From positions 330,919-394,918 of the forward strand of contig NZ_KB893337.1 of assembly GCF_000374045.1 (NCBI RefSeq): DNA of 64,000 nucleotides, written 5' to 3'. Shown in pieces: positions 1 through 9,139 of the stretch (its first letter is position 1; every line of letters starts with the position of its first letter). Made by a program: the position numbers and the translations under genes. The stretch is from Segetibacter koreensis DSM 18137. GTDB taxonomy: Bacteria; Bacteroidota; Bacteroidia; Chitinophagales; Chitinophagaceae. The notes under the pieces are model-generated. The model had not been told where the DNA came from, ran no database searches, and saw only the letters and a program-made list of their open reading frames with translations.

Positions 1-979
1 AATTTTCGGGAATTTGCGGCAAATCAAAATTGATTACATGAGAGACTTCAGCTACGTCAATGCCGCGGGCAATAATATCTGTAGCGATGATAAATCTAAA
101 TGTGCCATCTTTAAATTGTCTTACCGTATTGAACCGGTAATTTTGTTCCTTATTTGAGTGAATGATACCAATGGTACCGCTAAACTCGGGCTCCAGTTGT
201 TCATACAGTTGATCTGCCAGTTTTTTTGAAGCCACAAATACCAACACTTTGGTCATGGTGTTGTCTTCTGTAAGTAACAACTTCAGCAGGTTTACTTTTG
301 TGTAAAAGTTTGGAACTTCATAAGCTTCCTGTATAATATTTTCAACAGGAGTTCCTGCTGGTGCGGCTTCGATTCTAACAGCTTTATCAAAATATTCATT
401 CATCAACTCCTCCACTTCCTCAATAAGTGTAGCAGAGAAAAGTAAATTTTGACGTCGTGGCGGCAAGAGGTCAAGAATATTTTTTAGCTGTGCGCGAAAC
501 CCAAGGTTCAGCATTTCATCCACTTCGTCTATCACCAGTTTTTTAATTGACTTCACTTTGAATGCTCCTGCCATTGCCAGGTCATATAGCCTGCCGGGCG
601 TTGCTACCAATACATCACATCCATTTTGAAGTTCAAGTTTTTGTGTATTAATATTAGCACCCCCGTACACACCCACAACGTCAACGCTTATATAGGTTCC
701 CAACTTTTTTACAGACTCTACAACCTGTGTTACCAGTTCACGCGTTGGTACAACAACCAATATTTGGGGGTCCTTATCTTTTGAATATTTCCACAGGTTA
801 AGAAGTGGAAGTAAGTAGGCAAAAGTTTTACCTGTCCCCGTTTGGGCTATTCCACATACATCTGCACCAGCCATAACTACAGAAAAGACTTTTTGCTGAA
901 TGGTGGTTGGTGTAGTATAATCCAACTCATCCAAAGCACGTAATAAATGTTTATTAAGATTAAAATCTTTAAAGTTCAT
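1..979 (-). CDS. DEAD-box RNA helicase (3' end beyond the window)
   Basis: ATP-dependent RNA helicase, probably acting in ribosome assembly or RNA turnover in the cytoplasm. The ATG is the complement of 977-979 and the protein begins MNFKDFNLNKHLLRAL. The frame stays open for about 326 codons to the window edge. Visible motifs in order are a Q-motif region (TTPTTIQ), Walker A AQTGTGKT, PTREL, ATPGR, the motif II box, SAT in LLFSAT, and RGID in the second RecA lobe. Motif II reads DEVD rather than DEAD, which is a tolerated variant. The C-terminal tail that normally distinguishes subfamilies is missing, so no gene symbol is given. It is a chromosomal gene outside the mobile element. Confidence 0.93.
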   Translation of the reverse strand, partial: MNFKDFNLNKHLLRALDELDYTTPTTIQQKVFSVVMAGADVCGIAQTGTGKTFAYLLPLLNLWKYSKDKDPQILVVVPTRELVTQVVESVKKLGTYISVDVVGVYGGANINTQKLELQNGCDVLVATPGRLYDLAMAGAFKVKSIKKLVIDEVDEMLNLGFRAQLKNILDLLPPRRQNLLFSATLIEEVEELMNEYFDKAVRIEAAPAGTPVENIIQEAYEVPNFYTKVNLLKLLLTEDNTMTKVLVFVASKKLADQLYEQLEPEFSGTIGIIHSNKEQNYRFNTVRQFKDGTFRFIIATDIIARGIDVAEVSHVINFDLPQIPEN

Positions 980-1111
980 AGTGGATTAATGAAGCGCAAA
1001 GGTAGTGCATGGCAATCCTCTACACGATTTCTAACTTATGTTGCTAAGAATAGATTAAAAAAAATAATTTGATTTCGCTAATATTATGTCTAGCGACAAG
1101 CTCTCACCAAC

Positions 1112-2428
1112 TTATTTCATCAACTTATTATTAAATTGTACGATCAGTTTAAATAAGTCTTCGTATTCATTTAATGGCAACGTTTCTGCCTTATCATAAA
1201 CGTCATGATAAGCTTTAATGCCGCCCAGGGTATAGATAAAAAAGGCGGGAACTCCTTTTTCGGTAAACCAATAATGATCACTATTAGCAGCTTTACCCCG
1301 AACATTTATTCCTATAAGATATTTACCGGCATTATTTGCTTCATTTAAATAAGTAAACTCTTTAGAGAATTCGGTTGCATTGACAACTGTTATGCCTTCA
1401 ATGCCTGTCCCTTCAAGATCGAGGTTTAGTAAGAAACGAATATTTTTTAAAGGAATTAACGGATTTTCTGTAAAATACTTCGAACCTTTTAAGCCAGCTT
1501 CTTCACCCGCAAAACAAATGAAAGCAATGGTGTAAGGCGGAGGATTGGCGGCATAATACTTAGCTAAACCAAGGAGCAAAGAAGTGCCACTTGCATTATC
1601 ATTTGCGCCCGGAAAATAAGTGTCTTTACCCATACCCCCCAGGTGATCGTAATGAGCAGAAATAACGATAACGGAATCCCGCTTTACCGTTCCTTTTACC
1701 AAGCCACATACATTTGAAGCTTTGAAATCGGGTATCGTTTTATTGTCAATATCTGCATCAATAGTTTTAGGTATATCAGAAAACTGCTTTTTATCTACCT
1801 GAATGATTGTATAATCTGCCTCTTTTGAAGCAACTGACCAGGTCAGTTTATCTTCAAGTGAAACAATTATCCTGTTTACAGGATCAACAAAATGTGTACT
1901 ATCCTGCTGATGCAAATTTCCGTGGGAATGGACGCCCCGGCTATCAGGAGAAATTATAAAGTCTTTTCCAGGAATTAATTCTTTTCCATTTATGCTAACC
2001 TGCATCTTGTCAGGAAAAGTATTGACAGAATAAGAAAATGTTTGAAAAAAAGAGTTACCAGTCAAAGGTTTTAAACCTAATTCAGCAAACCGGCCCGCTA
2101 TAAAACCTGCTGCTTTGCTCATTCCGTCTTTTGTATAACCCCTGCCCCAGAAATAGGGAGAAGTTAAGGTGTCCACCAATTTATGAGCGTATTTTACATC
2201 TTGGGAATAAGAGAAATTTGACAGCGTTATAACCAGGATAAAAAGACAGATTTTCCGTTTGAAAAAATAGTGAACGCTGTAATTTTCAATGCACAGTCTA
2301 TAGTAAACCTTACAGATGCCCACTGCCTTGCTGACGAACGAAATGCGACGCAACGATGATGCTATGAAAACAAATGCTCGTATCAAAAGAAATATTTTTA
2401 AAACAACCACCGGGAACTTAGTGACCAA
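1112..2428 (-). CDS. Secreted M28-family aminopeptidase
   Basis: Zinc-dependent exopeptidase expected in the periplasm or outside the cell. The co-catalytic metal ligands of family M28 can be read in order: His and Asp in ISAHYDHLGG, Asp in GANDNASG, the Glu pair in GEEAGL, Asp in LNLDLEG and His in SDHYWF. A signal-peptide-like stretch KRKICLFILV...FSYSQ begins about 57 residues into the open frame, so the first ATG at 2428 is probably not the true start. There is no in-frame ATG next to the signal peptide; only weaker GTG and CTG codons precede it. The start is therefore unresolved, and the N-terminal 50 residues are likely not protein. Nearby genes are unrelated housekeeping functions. Confidence 0.85.
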   Translation of the reverse strand: MVTKFPVVVLKIFLLIRAFVFIASSLRRISFVSKAVGICKVYYRLCIENYSVHYFFKRKICLFILVITLSNFSYSQDVKYAHKLVDTLTSPYFWGRGYTKDGMSKAAGFIAGRFAELGLKPLTGNSFFQTFSYSVNTFPDKMQVSINGKELIPGKDFIISPDSRGVHSHGNLHQQDSTHFVDPVNRIIVSLEDKLTWSVASKEADYTIIQVDKKQFSDIPKTIDADIDNKTIPDFKASNVCGLVKGTVKRDSVIVISAHYDHLGGMGKDTYFPGANDNASGTSLLLGLAKYYAANPPPYTIAFICFAGEEAGLKGSKYFTENPLIPLKNIRFLLNLDLEGTGIEGITVVNATEFSKEFTYLNEANNAGKYLIGINVRGKAANSDHYWFTEKGVPAFFIYTLGGIKAYHDVYDKAETLPLNEYEDLFKLIVQFNNKLMK

Positions 2429-2431
2429 TAG

Positions 2432-3564
2432 TTAGCGAATAATAAATGTATAGAAGTGACCAAACTCACGTGACCACGCGGCTTCATTGTGTTTGCCTAT
2501 AGGAGACACTACCCGGTGCGTCTCGTACTGTCCTTTCTTTTCTATCGCGGCTATCATCTTATCCATATCGTTCACCATTGTTTCGCTTTCTTCCCCACCT
2601 GCGTAAAAGTAAAACCTGCGGAAACCGTTTCCCCATTTTGCTGCCACAATCTCATCATAAATTTTTGGCGCTGTGTCGAAAGCGGGAGAAAAAATGCCTG
2701 CTCCTCCAAAAACATTCGGATATTTGACCACAGCATACAAACTAATAAGGGCGCCCATGCTGCTGCCTGCAACAAATGTATGGGCAGAGTCTTTTAGCGT
2801 GCGGAAGTTTTTATCTATAAAAGGTTTTAATGTAAGTGCCAGAAAGTCTACGTATTCGTTGCCCTCTCCTTTGCCATAATCTTTATAGTAATAGGGATTG
2901 TATTCGGTCATCCTTTTTTCTGAACCGTTATCAATTCCAATAATAATTGCACTTTTCCACCCTTTTCTACTATTGAGTCGACAGTTTCATCTACACGCCA
3001 TTCTCCAAAAGCTGCAGTCTGTTCATTAAAGAGATTCTGACCATCCTGCATATAAATTACCGGATACTTTTTTTTACCGATTGCGTAATCTTTTGGCAGA
3101 TAAGCCCAAATTCTTCTTGTCCTGTTGAGTTGAGGCATGAAAAAAGCAGTGTCAATTATTTTAACCTGTCGCGTCGCTGTATTAGGTTTTGGCTTTTTGG
3201 GATAATCATCTTTCCATCCCAAGATCGTAAAATCTTGAGATACGTCTCCGCTTACATTAATTTCGTGATTTGCCACATCTTCTCCTTTTGCTGTTGTTTC
3301 CACTTTATCAAAACTTCCACGGGTAAATTTAAATTCATATTTTCCGGCAGCAACATCTTTTAAAACGATGCCACGCCTTGTTGTGCCAAAGGGTTTTAAT
3401 TTATATTTTTCATCCTTAGGATTCCAGTTATTAAAAGAACCAGCAACATAAATTTCATCCTGCTTCTTCGTCGCCACACTATTTACAAGAAGACGCAAAG
3501 TAAACTGCGCTTCAGATTTGATCAGAGTAAGAAAGCATACCAATAAAAACAAAGTTTTCTTCAT
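2432..3564 (-). pseudogene. Alpha/beta-hydrolase esterase with N-terminal CBM48/E-set domain, frameshifted
   Basis: One esterase gene broken into two frames. The 5' part (2908-3564) has a signal peptide, an E-set/CBM48-like domain (EIYVAGSFNNWNP...) and the start of the hydrolase (YPVIYMQDGQNLF). The 3' part (2432-2911) continues the hydrolase with the nucleophile elbow AGSSMGA and a late His in GKHNEAAWS. The sequence expected at the junction (IIIGIDNG..KRMTEYNP) is present in the shifted frame from about 2948, so one base has been lost, or two gained, near 2947-2952. The first frame ends in ATGA overlapping an ATG, so some coupled restart is possible. This is either a true pseudogene, an assembly error, or two chains made by coupling. 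The family resembles Fes/IroE-type esterases. Confidence 0.75.
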
Positions 3565-3662
3565 TCCGTTAAAATAAATTTTTTCGTAAAAAGCTGTGTA
3601 AAAAGATTTTATAATTTTTGCAAATCAGAAACGCCCGAAAGGAGACAACAATTTGTAATGCA

Positions 3663-3690
3663 TAAAAAAACCGCTTTTTTTAAGCGGTTG
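3663..3690 (-). terminator. Intrinsic terminator of accA-dapA
   Basis: Perfect 8-bp stem AACCGCTT/AAGCGGTT (3669-3676 with 3682-3689) and a 5-nt loop. On the minus strand it is followed by a run of seven U (complement of 3664-3670). The stem overlaps the dapA stop codon. Confidence 0.85.
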
Positions 3691-4582
3691 AAAATTCGTT
3701 TAAAGCTTTTAAATATTCCTTTAGCTTTAGATGGACTTTTTCACTCAATGGCACTAATGGTAATCGCAGGTAATTTTTTATCAAACCCATTTCAGCCAAA
3801 AAAGCTTTTACACCCGCAGGATTATTTTCTTCAAATAATAAGTCGAAACCGTCTAACAATTTATATAAAAGCCCTCTGCCAGCATATAGATCATTTTGAA
3901 GACAGTAACGCACCATCTCAGAAAATTCTTTAGGAAAACAATTAGCGGCGACACTTATGACTCCATCCATACCAGCTGCTATGAGTGGCAGTGCAAGCTG
4001 GTCGTCACCACTTGTCACCAAAAACTCGGCAGGCCGGTTTTGGAGTATGTGTAAACATTGGCCGATATTGCCGCTCGCTTCTTTTATACCACGAATATTA
4101 TCACATTCATTTGCCAGGCGAATTGTTGTTTCGGCTGAGATATTACTGCCCGTGCGGGCAGGAATATTATAAAGGATCAGCGGTTTTGGTGCAGCTTCTG
4201 AAATTAATTTGTAATGTTCAAAAATACCTTGCTGAGAAGGCCTGTTGTAATAAGGGCTGGTGCTTAAAATGGCGGCAGCTTGCTGAAGTGGGTAAGTTTC
4301 TACCTCATTTATTATTTCGCGTGTATTGTTTCCGCCTATTCCCACCACAACAGGTACTGCGTTTGTAACCCTTTCATATGTGTAATTGATTATATCAATT
4401 TTTTCAGACTTCTCAAGTGTTGGAGTTTCACCGGTTGTACCCAGAACCACTAAATATTCTACTCCACCGTGTAACACAAAATCTATCATTGTACCAAGTG
4501 CATCAAAATCAACTTCATGCTTTTGGTTAAAGGGAGTTACTAATGCAACCCCTGTTCCTTTTAATGTATCTCTTAATGACAT
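3680..4582 (-). CDS. dapA: 4-hydroxy-tetrahydrodipicolinate synthase
   Basis: Condenses pyruvate with aspartate semialdehyde in the lysine and diaminopimelate pathway (cytoplasm). The 300-residue TIM-barrel protein has the family length. The pyruvate-binding GTTGETPTL motif is seen near residue 48, the catalytic Tyr in LYNIPARTG, and the Schiff-base Lys in GIKEASG. The start ATG follows the accA stop by about 20 bp, so the two probably share a transcript that ends at the terminator overlapping the dapA stop. No oddities. Confidence 0.96.
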   Translation of the reverse strand: MSLRDTLKGTGVALVTPFNQKHEVDFDALGTMIDFVLHGGVEYLVVLGTTGETPTLEKSEKIDIINYTYERVTNAVPVVVGIGGNNTREIINEVETYPLQQAAAILSTSPYYNRPSQQGIFEHYKLISEAAPKPLILYNIPARTGSNISAETTIRLANECDNIRGIKEASGNIGQCLHILQNRPAEFLVTSGDDQLALPLIAAGMDGVISVAANCFPKEFSEMVRYCLQNDLYAGRGLLYKLLDGFDLLFEENNPAGVKAFLAEMGLIKNYLRLPLVPLSEKVHLKLKEYLKALNEFSTA

Positions 4583-4603
4583 TAGCTATCTGTTAGTTAT
4601 TAA

Positions 4604-5584
4604 TTATTCAGGCAGTTCTTCCCAAAAGCCCATTTTACCAAATTTTTCTATTCTATTATTTACCCTTTGTACGGGGTCAATTTGTTTTAGTTGTTGTAAT
4701 ACCGGGGCAATATACCCTTTCAAAATCGCTGATGCTTCGTTATAATCCCAATGTGCGCCACCGAGTGGTTCAGGAATAATACCATCTACCAGGCCAAATT
4801 TATACATATTATCTGATGTGAGCCTAAGTTGCTCCGCAGCTTTTTCTTTCATATCCCAACTGCGCCAGAGGATAGAGCTGCAGTTCTCCGGAGAGATCAC
4901 TGTATACCACGAGTTTTCCAACATAAATACTTTATCCCCTACCCCTATTCCAAGGGCTCCGCCACTGGCACCTTCGCCAATAATTATGCAGATTACCGGC
5001 ACTTTAAGGCGAATCATTTCATAAATATTTCTTGCAATAGCCTCACCTTGTCCCCTTTCCTCTGCTTCCATTCCCGGGTAAGCACCGGGGGTATCTATCA
5101 AAGTGATGACAGGTTTATTAAATTTTTCTGCAAGTTTCATTAATCGCAAAGCTTTTCGATAACCTTCAGGATTGGCCATACCAAAATTGCGCAGCTGCCG
5201 CATTTTTGTATTTGTTCCTTTTTGCTGGCCTATTACCATAATCGTTTCACCATCAAGCTGGGCAAAACCGCCTACCATTGCTTTATCATCGCCCATATTA
5301 CGGTCGCCATGCAGTTCTACGAAATTTGTAAATATTTTAGAAATATACTTCAGGGTATAAGGCCTGTCGGGATGCCGGCTTAACTGTACCCTTTGCCATG
5401 GAGTAAGGTGTTGAGTAATTTCTTTTCTTTTTTCTAAAATAGAATCCTGCAACTGTACAATTGTGGATGTATAATCAACTTTAGAATTTTTGTCGGCAAG
5501 TTTTTTTGTCTGATCAATTTGTTCGTAAAGTTCCTTGATAGGTTGTTCAAAATTCAAAAACTGTCTGTTCGGATATTCGGGCAT
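4604..5584 (-). CDS. accA: Acetyl-CoA carboxylase carboxyltransferase subunit alpha
   Basis: With AccD it transfers the carboxyl group from biotin to acetyl-CoA, the first step of fatty acid synthesis. The 326-residue length is typical. Family signatures are clear: [41 protein letters not shown] and [13 protein letters not shown]. It is the first gene of an accA-dapA unit on the minus strand and lies directly before tRNA-Asp, which is read in the opposite direction. Confidence 0.97.
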   Translation of the reverse strand: MPEYPNRQFLNFEQPIKELYEQIDQTKKLADKNSKVDYTSTIVQLQDSILEKRKEITQHLTPWQRVQLSRHPDRPYTLKYISKIFTNFVELHGDRNMGDDKAMVGGFAQLDGETIMVIGQQKGTNTKMRQLRNFGMANPEGYRKALRLMKLAEKFNKPVITLIDTPGAYPGMEAEERGQGEAIARNIYEMIRLKVPVICIIIGEGASGGALGIGVGDKVFMLENSWYTVISPENCSSILWRSWDMKEKAAEQLRLTSDNMYKFGLVDGIIPEPLGGAHWDYNEASAILKGYIAPVLQQLKQIDPVQRVNNRIEKFGKMGFWEELPE

Positions 5585-5712
5585 ATCTGTTGGTTGTGAT
5601 GGTAAAATTAAGTGTTGAATTTTTTTTAAGAAATTTTTGTTTGAAAATAATGTTTCCCCTTATCTTTGCCATCCCAAAATGACAAGTAGTACACAAAGTT
5701 ATTGAGGAAATT

Positions 5713-5786
5713 GGATCGGTAGTTCAGTTGGTTAGAATGCCGCCCTGTCACGGCGGAGGTCGCGGGTTCGAGTCCCGTCCGGTCCG
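5713..5786 (+). tRNA. tRNA-Asp (anticodon GTC)
   Basis: A 74-nt cloverleaf. The acceptor stem GGATCGG pairs with CCGGTCC (one G-U), the anticodon loop is CTGTCAC giving GTC, and the T arm is GCGGG-TTCGAGT-CCCGT. The discriminator is G and CCA is not encoded. It sits 160 bp before a tyrosine integrase, the usual arrangement when a tRNA gene is the attachment site, but no second copy of its 3' end was found in the window. Confidence 0.97.
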
Positions 5787-5792
5787 CTTAGC

Positions 5793-5827
5793 AAAGGATT
5801 ACAGCAATGTAATCCTTTCTTTATTTT
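5793..5827 (+). terminator. Intrinsic terminator after tRNA-Asp
   Basis: Perfect 10-bp stem AAAGGATTAC/GTAATCCTTT (5793-5802 with 5809-5818) with a 6-nt loop AGCAAT, followed by CTTTATTTT. It directly follows the tRNA. Confidence 0.85.
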
Positions 5828-5920
5828 ACAAAGGTTTACAGTAAAGTCCTGTTTTTCAATTTCTTATAACAGTCTCCTGCCCCTTCTTCGTTTTATCTTT
5901 ACAATGGTTGACATATTCTT

Positions 5921-5942
5921 AATCGAGTAAAAAATCGAGTAA
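5921..5942 (+). repeat. Direct repeat just upstream of the integrase gene
   Basis: AATCGAGTAA occurs twice (5921-5930 and 5933-5942), 12 bp apart, ending 3 bp before the integrase ATG. It could be a binding site for the integrase, an excisionase or a repressor. This is inferred from its position only. Confidence 0.6.
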
Positions 5943-5945
5943 ATT

Positions 5946-7301
5946 ATGTTATTACCAATCAAACCCTTATGTGAACGGCAATTTGTTCGTAGAGATGGTA
6001 CAAGTCTTATTTACATTCAATACTGTTACAGTTCTGAAAAACGCACTCTTTTAAATACTGAAATTGCCATTCCTCCAAATTTTTGGAACAAAAAAAAATT
6101 GTGTGTTACAAGCAATCTTCCTTCATCACTAGGGAATTTCGACCAGTTGAATAATGAGTTATGGAGAATGGTGAGAATTGTAGAGGACATTGTTTCTTTT
6201 GCACTAAAAAATAAAATTCAAAATAGGGGCGCTTTTGTAAAGAATATTTTTCACCCTGACTTCAACGTCAACAGCTTACTTTCTCCGGATACTAGCGATG
6301 CTGTTGAGGCCAATGAAACAAAGAAAGTTAATCAGGACTTGTATTTCCAAATAGATGACTATATCAAGTGTAAACAACAAAAAGTTACGAAAGCTACATT
6401 ATGTGTCTATTCTTGCATGAAAGAACAACTGAAGGCTTATGAGGAATATAGAAAGAAAAAGATAACATTTGGTAGTTTTGATTTTGAATTTTACGAGGGC
6501 TTTGTAGACTTTTTAACTTTCGACTACGTAAAAAGAAGGAGAAAGACAATCATTAGAGGATTAAAGCTCAATACAATTGGGAAAACAATTAAGCAACTAA
6601 GAATTTTTATTAAGGACCGTGTTCGTCGTAAAATAATAGCCCCTATCGATCTCCATGATTTTAGAATCCCGGAAGAAGAATCTGATGCTATTTACTTAAC
6701 CTATGAAGAAATTGAGAAAATGCATACAGCTAACTTATCGAGTTATCCCTATTTAACTGAATACCGTGATTTGTTTGTTTTAGCTTGCTTAACAGGTCTA
6801 AGGTTTTCTGATTTTTCAATCCTTGAGCCTGAAGATCTAAGAAATGACATGTTGTATAAAAAGCAGGAAAAATCAGATCATTGGGTTGTCATTCCTTTAA
6901 GAAAAGAGGCTAAGGTTATATTTTCAGAACAATTCAAAGAAAAAATACCGCAACTAACAAATCCGGAATTTAACCGCCACATAAAAACAATAGGAAAATT
7001 AGCTGGTCTGTGTAAAACAATAAAGTTTTCTTACAAAAGAGGAAATAAAAATATTGAGATAATCAAGCCTAAGTATGATTGGATAACATCTCACACGGCC
7101 CGAAGATCATTTTGTACCAATGAATTTTTAGCAGGGACTCCGATAAAATTAATTATGAATATAAGTGGTCATAAAAATGAAAAGGACTTTTACAAATACA
7201 TTAGGGTCACACCTGAGGAGGCCGCACAAAAGATAAAAGAATTATGGCTGGAAAGAAATGATATGAAAACATTCGACACTGACCTAAAGAAGGTCTCATA
7301 A
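5946..7301 (+). CDS. Tyrosine recombinase / ICE integrase
   Basis: Site-specific recombinase expected to insert and excise the element. The 451-residue protein has the Bacteroidota layout: an N-terminal Arm-type domain (FVRRDGTSLIYIQYCY...), a SAM-like core-binding domain (about 125-235) and a C-terminal catalytic domain. The catalytic residues are visible: Arg in LTGLRFSDFS, the HxxR set in SHTARRSF, His in SGHKNEKDF and the Tyr nucleophile just after it in YKYIRV. It is the first gene of the element, 160 bp after tRNA-Asp, and the only plus-strand gene on this side. Confidence 0.95.
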   Translation: MLLPIKPLCERQFVRRDGTSLIYIQYCYSSEKRTLLNTEIAIPPNFWNKKKLCVTSNLPSSLGNFDQLNNELWRMVRIVEDIVSFALKNKIQNRGAFVKNIFHPDFNVNSLLSPDTSDAVEANETKKVNQDLYFQIDDYIKCKQQKVTKATLCVYSCMKEQLKAYEEYRKKKITFGSFDFEFYEGFVDFLTFDYVKRRRKTIIRGLKLNTIGKTIKQLRIFIKDRVRRKIIAPIDLHDFRIPEEESDAIYLTYEEIEKMHTANLSSYPYLTEYRDLFVLACLTGLRFSDFSILEPEDLRNDMLYKKQEKSDHWVVIPLRKEAKVIFSEQFKEKIPQLTNPEFNRHIKTIGKLAGLCKTIKFSYKRGNKNIEIIKPKYDWITSHTARRSFCTNEFLAGTPIKLIMNISGHKNEKDFYKYIRVTPEEAAQKIKELWLERNDMKTFDTDLKKVS

Positions 7302-7589
7302 TTTGATTCATAAGTTGGACGAGCAAGGCAATATCAAGGAGTAAAATGAAAGGTGAGAGAACAAATAATCTGAGAGTTATTTGAAGAAAAGGGGATTTAA
7401 GTAAAAAAACAAATGGACAAGGCTTTCATCATTTTTAAACCCTCTGGCCGGGTTAACATCTTTGTTTGATAAAGGGTGTAAAAAACGGTAATTATTGTAA
7501 CTTAGCACGGTTCCGACCTTCTTCCAAAAAATGACATTGTAAAACAGCGCAGTAGTAATAGAAATAAAGATCTTCCATCTTCTCAGCCA

Positions 7590-7898
7590 TTATGAAATTG
7601 GTAATAGTTGTTGAATATCCTGCCAAAGAAAATAAACCCTTCGTCTAATTTTGTATGGTTTTAGTTTGCCATCCTTTATCCACTCATAAATTGTAGGTCG
7701 GGTAACACGGAAGACATTGCAGACATCAGCAATTTTAAATAAGGGGTAATAAGTTAATCCAGGTGTATCTGACACTGGGGTTGAGGGTTTTTCTTTTTTT
7801 ATTTTTGAAATTTCCTCCCGTATTATTGAACGTATATGTTCCCAAAATTCCTCCTGGCTATAAGGAAACAAGATGGGCGTAGTGGTACTATTATTCAT
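7590..7898 (-). CDS. Helix-turn-helix excisionase-like protein
   Basis: Small DNA-binding protein of the HTH_17/excisionase type. The C-terminal part (LFKIADVCNVFRVTRPTIYEWIKDGK) is a MerR-like helix-turn-helix with a following wing (LKPYKIRRRVYF). Genes of this kind near Bacteroidota integrases often act as recombination directionality factors or tra regulators; that role is inferred. An upstream ATG at 7922 would overlap the neighbouring gene by 20 bp; the ATG at 7898 starts 5 bp after that gene ends and is preferred. It is read toward the integrase. Confidence 0.75.
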   Translation of the reverse strand: MNNSTTTPILFPYSQEEFWEHIRSIIREEISKIKKEKPSTPVSDTPGLTYYPLFKIADVCNVFRVTRPTIYEWIKDGKLKPYKIRRRVYFLWQDIQQLLPIS

Positions 7899-7902
7899 GT
7901 CC

Positions 7903-8220
7903 TCATTTTTTGTAATTTTCATTTAAGTTACACTTCGGGTAAAACATGTGCACCTTACTGCATTGATTCCGTTTAAAAGAAGGCTCATATCTAATATATC
8001 CGTATTCACTTAAATCCTTAATAATTTTGTGATAAGTGGCTCTTGCTGAAATCTTTGCCAACTTCATTATTTGGTAACTGTAGGCCGAAAATGGACTATT
8101 ATAATCGTGATCCTTCCAATATTGAAGTAATGCTGCATATATCCCGATATGCGTAATACTTATGCGAGGGTCATCATCGATTGCGGCAAAAAATTCAGAT
8201 AACGGATTTAACTGCTCCAT
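7903..8220 (-). CDS. Winged-helix DNA-binding protein
   Basis: A 105-residue basic protein. MKLAKISARATYHKIIKDLSEYGYI followed by a hairpin-like KRNQCSKVHMF reads as a winged helix of the replication-initiator or GntR style. It is probably co-transcribed with the excisionase-like gene just downstream and may regulate transfer or excision. No closer family was recognised. Confidence 0.6.
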   Translation of the reverse strand: MEQLNPLSEFFAAIDDDPRISITHIGIYAALLQYWKDHDYNSPFSAYSYQIMKLAKISARATYHKIIKDLSEYGYIRYEPSFKRNQCSKVHMFYPKCNLNENYKK

Positions 8221-8298
8221 CTCAAAAAACTTTTATACTCTTAATTGAAATCATTATCATATTACTTATAATACAAATAAGACATGGCTTATTATAGG

Positions 8299-9102
8299 TC
8301 ACATCCCATGCCTTTGCTTCCTTTTACTATTTTTGACAGCTTTAGGAAGTTCCAGGTTATCATCTGCTTCATTTTGCTTGTGGTTTTCTTTTTTGGCGTC
8401 GTGTGTTGAGGTATGGGCGTAACTCTGTGTTTCCCTTTTAGATTGCTTATTTACAACACGGTGCATACTAGCATCGTAAACATTAATAGATTTAAATTGA
8501 GGATTTGCTTCGATGAAACATTTAACCTCTCTTCTATCATCAGTAAACGTTACCGATTGCCTATTGCCTTTATTTAATGAATCAATCAGTCTTGATTTAT
8601 CCTGTTCATTACTCAATTCTTTTATTGGATGATTTGAAAGCACTTTCTCTAAATCGTAACCGTAATTTTGATGATAATGTTTTATTTTGAAGTTCCCGCT
8701 TGCATCAGTCTCCTTAAAATCCATCTGCATCCACGCATTATAGACCTGCCCTTCCTTATTCATCAAGTCTTTATTTACGGACCTTCCACTCATAAGGTTG
8801 TAAGCCTCTTTTAATGTAATGTTATTACCCTTATTAATATAAAAGCTTTGTTGAATGCTGTCTGCACTTTTTTCCTTTTTCATCCTTAGATCATATTTAT
8901 TGAAAAAGTACATATCGCTTTGCTCCGATTTTTTGAAGTGCAGTGTAGCATCAGCAGTGTCGTTTCTAAATTTTGCTGTATGTAATATTGCAAATTCAGG
9001 AGATTGCTTTGCAATCCTTTCTTTAAGTTCATTTTCTAATGCCTCTCCAAAACCTGTAAACTTTACCTGGTCTTTTAGGTAATCAAAATTTGTCTGGTTC
9101 AT
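8299..9102 (-). CDS. Conjugative-element protein of unknown function
   Basis: A 267-residue soluble protein with no signal peptide and a very charged, Lys-rich C-terminal tail (KKENHKQNEADDN...). The part around FNKYDLRMKK, INKGNNITLKEAYNLMSGRSV and KNEEGQVYNAWMQ-like text resembles proteins carried with Bacteroidota conjugative transposons (DUF3945-like), but the match is from memory only. It is the last gene of the minus-strand tra cluster, 37 bp after traN. No enzymatic motif is visible. Confidence 0.6.
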   Translation of the reverse strand: MNQTNFDYLKDQVKFTGFGEALENELKERIAKQSPEFAILHTAKFRNDTADATLHFKKSEQSDMYFFNKYDLRMKKEKSADSIQQSFYINKGNNITLKEAYNLMSGRSVNKDLMNKEGQVYNAWMQMDFKETDASGNFKIKHYHQNYGYDLEKVLSNHPIKELSNEQDKSRLIDSLNKGNRQSVTFTDDRREVKCFIEANPQFKSINVYDASMHRVVNKQSKRETQSYAHTSTHDAKKENHKQNEADDNLELPKAVKNSKRKQRHGM

Positions 9103-9139
9103 AAAATTTAATTTTTAATTGATTGAAATTTCGAGAAAA

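Noticed and set aside
2341..2358. Similarity of TGCGACGCAA.GATGAT text at 2343 and 43857
   Set aside because: It looks like a common promoter-type segment (TTTGC...), short and AT-flanked; not enough to call a repeat family.
5713..5786. tRNA-Asp 3' end as proven attL
   Set aside because: No second copy of the tRNA 3' end was found in the window, and the tRNA terminator is intact, so it is only a candidate.
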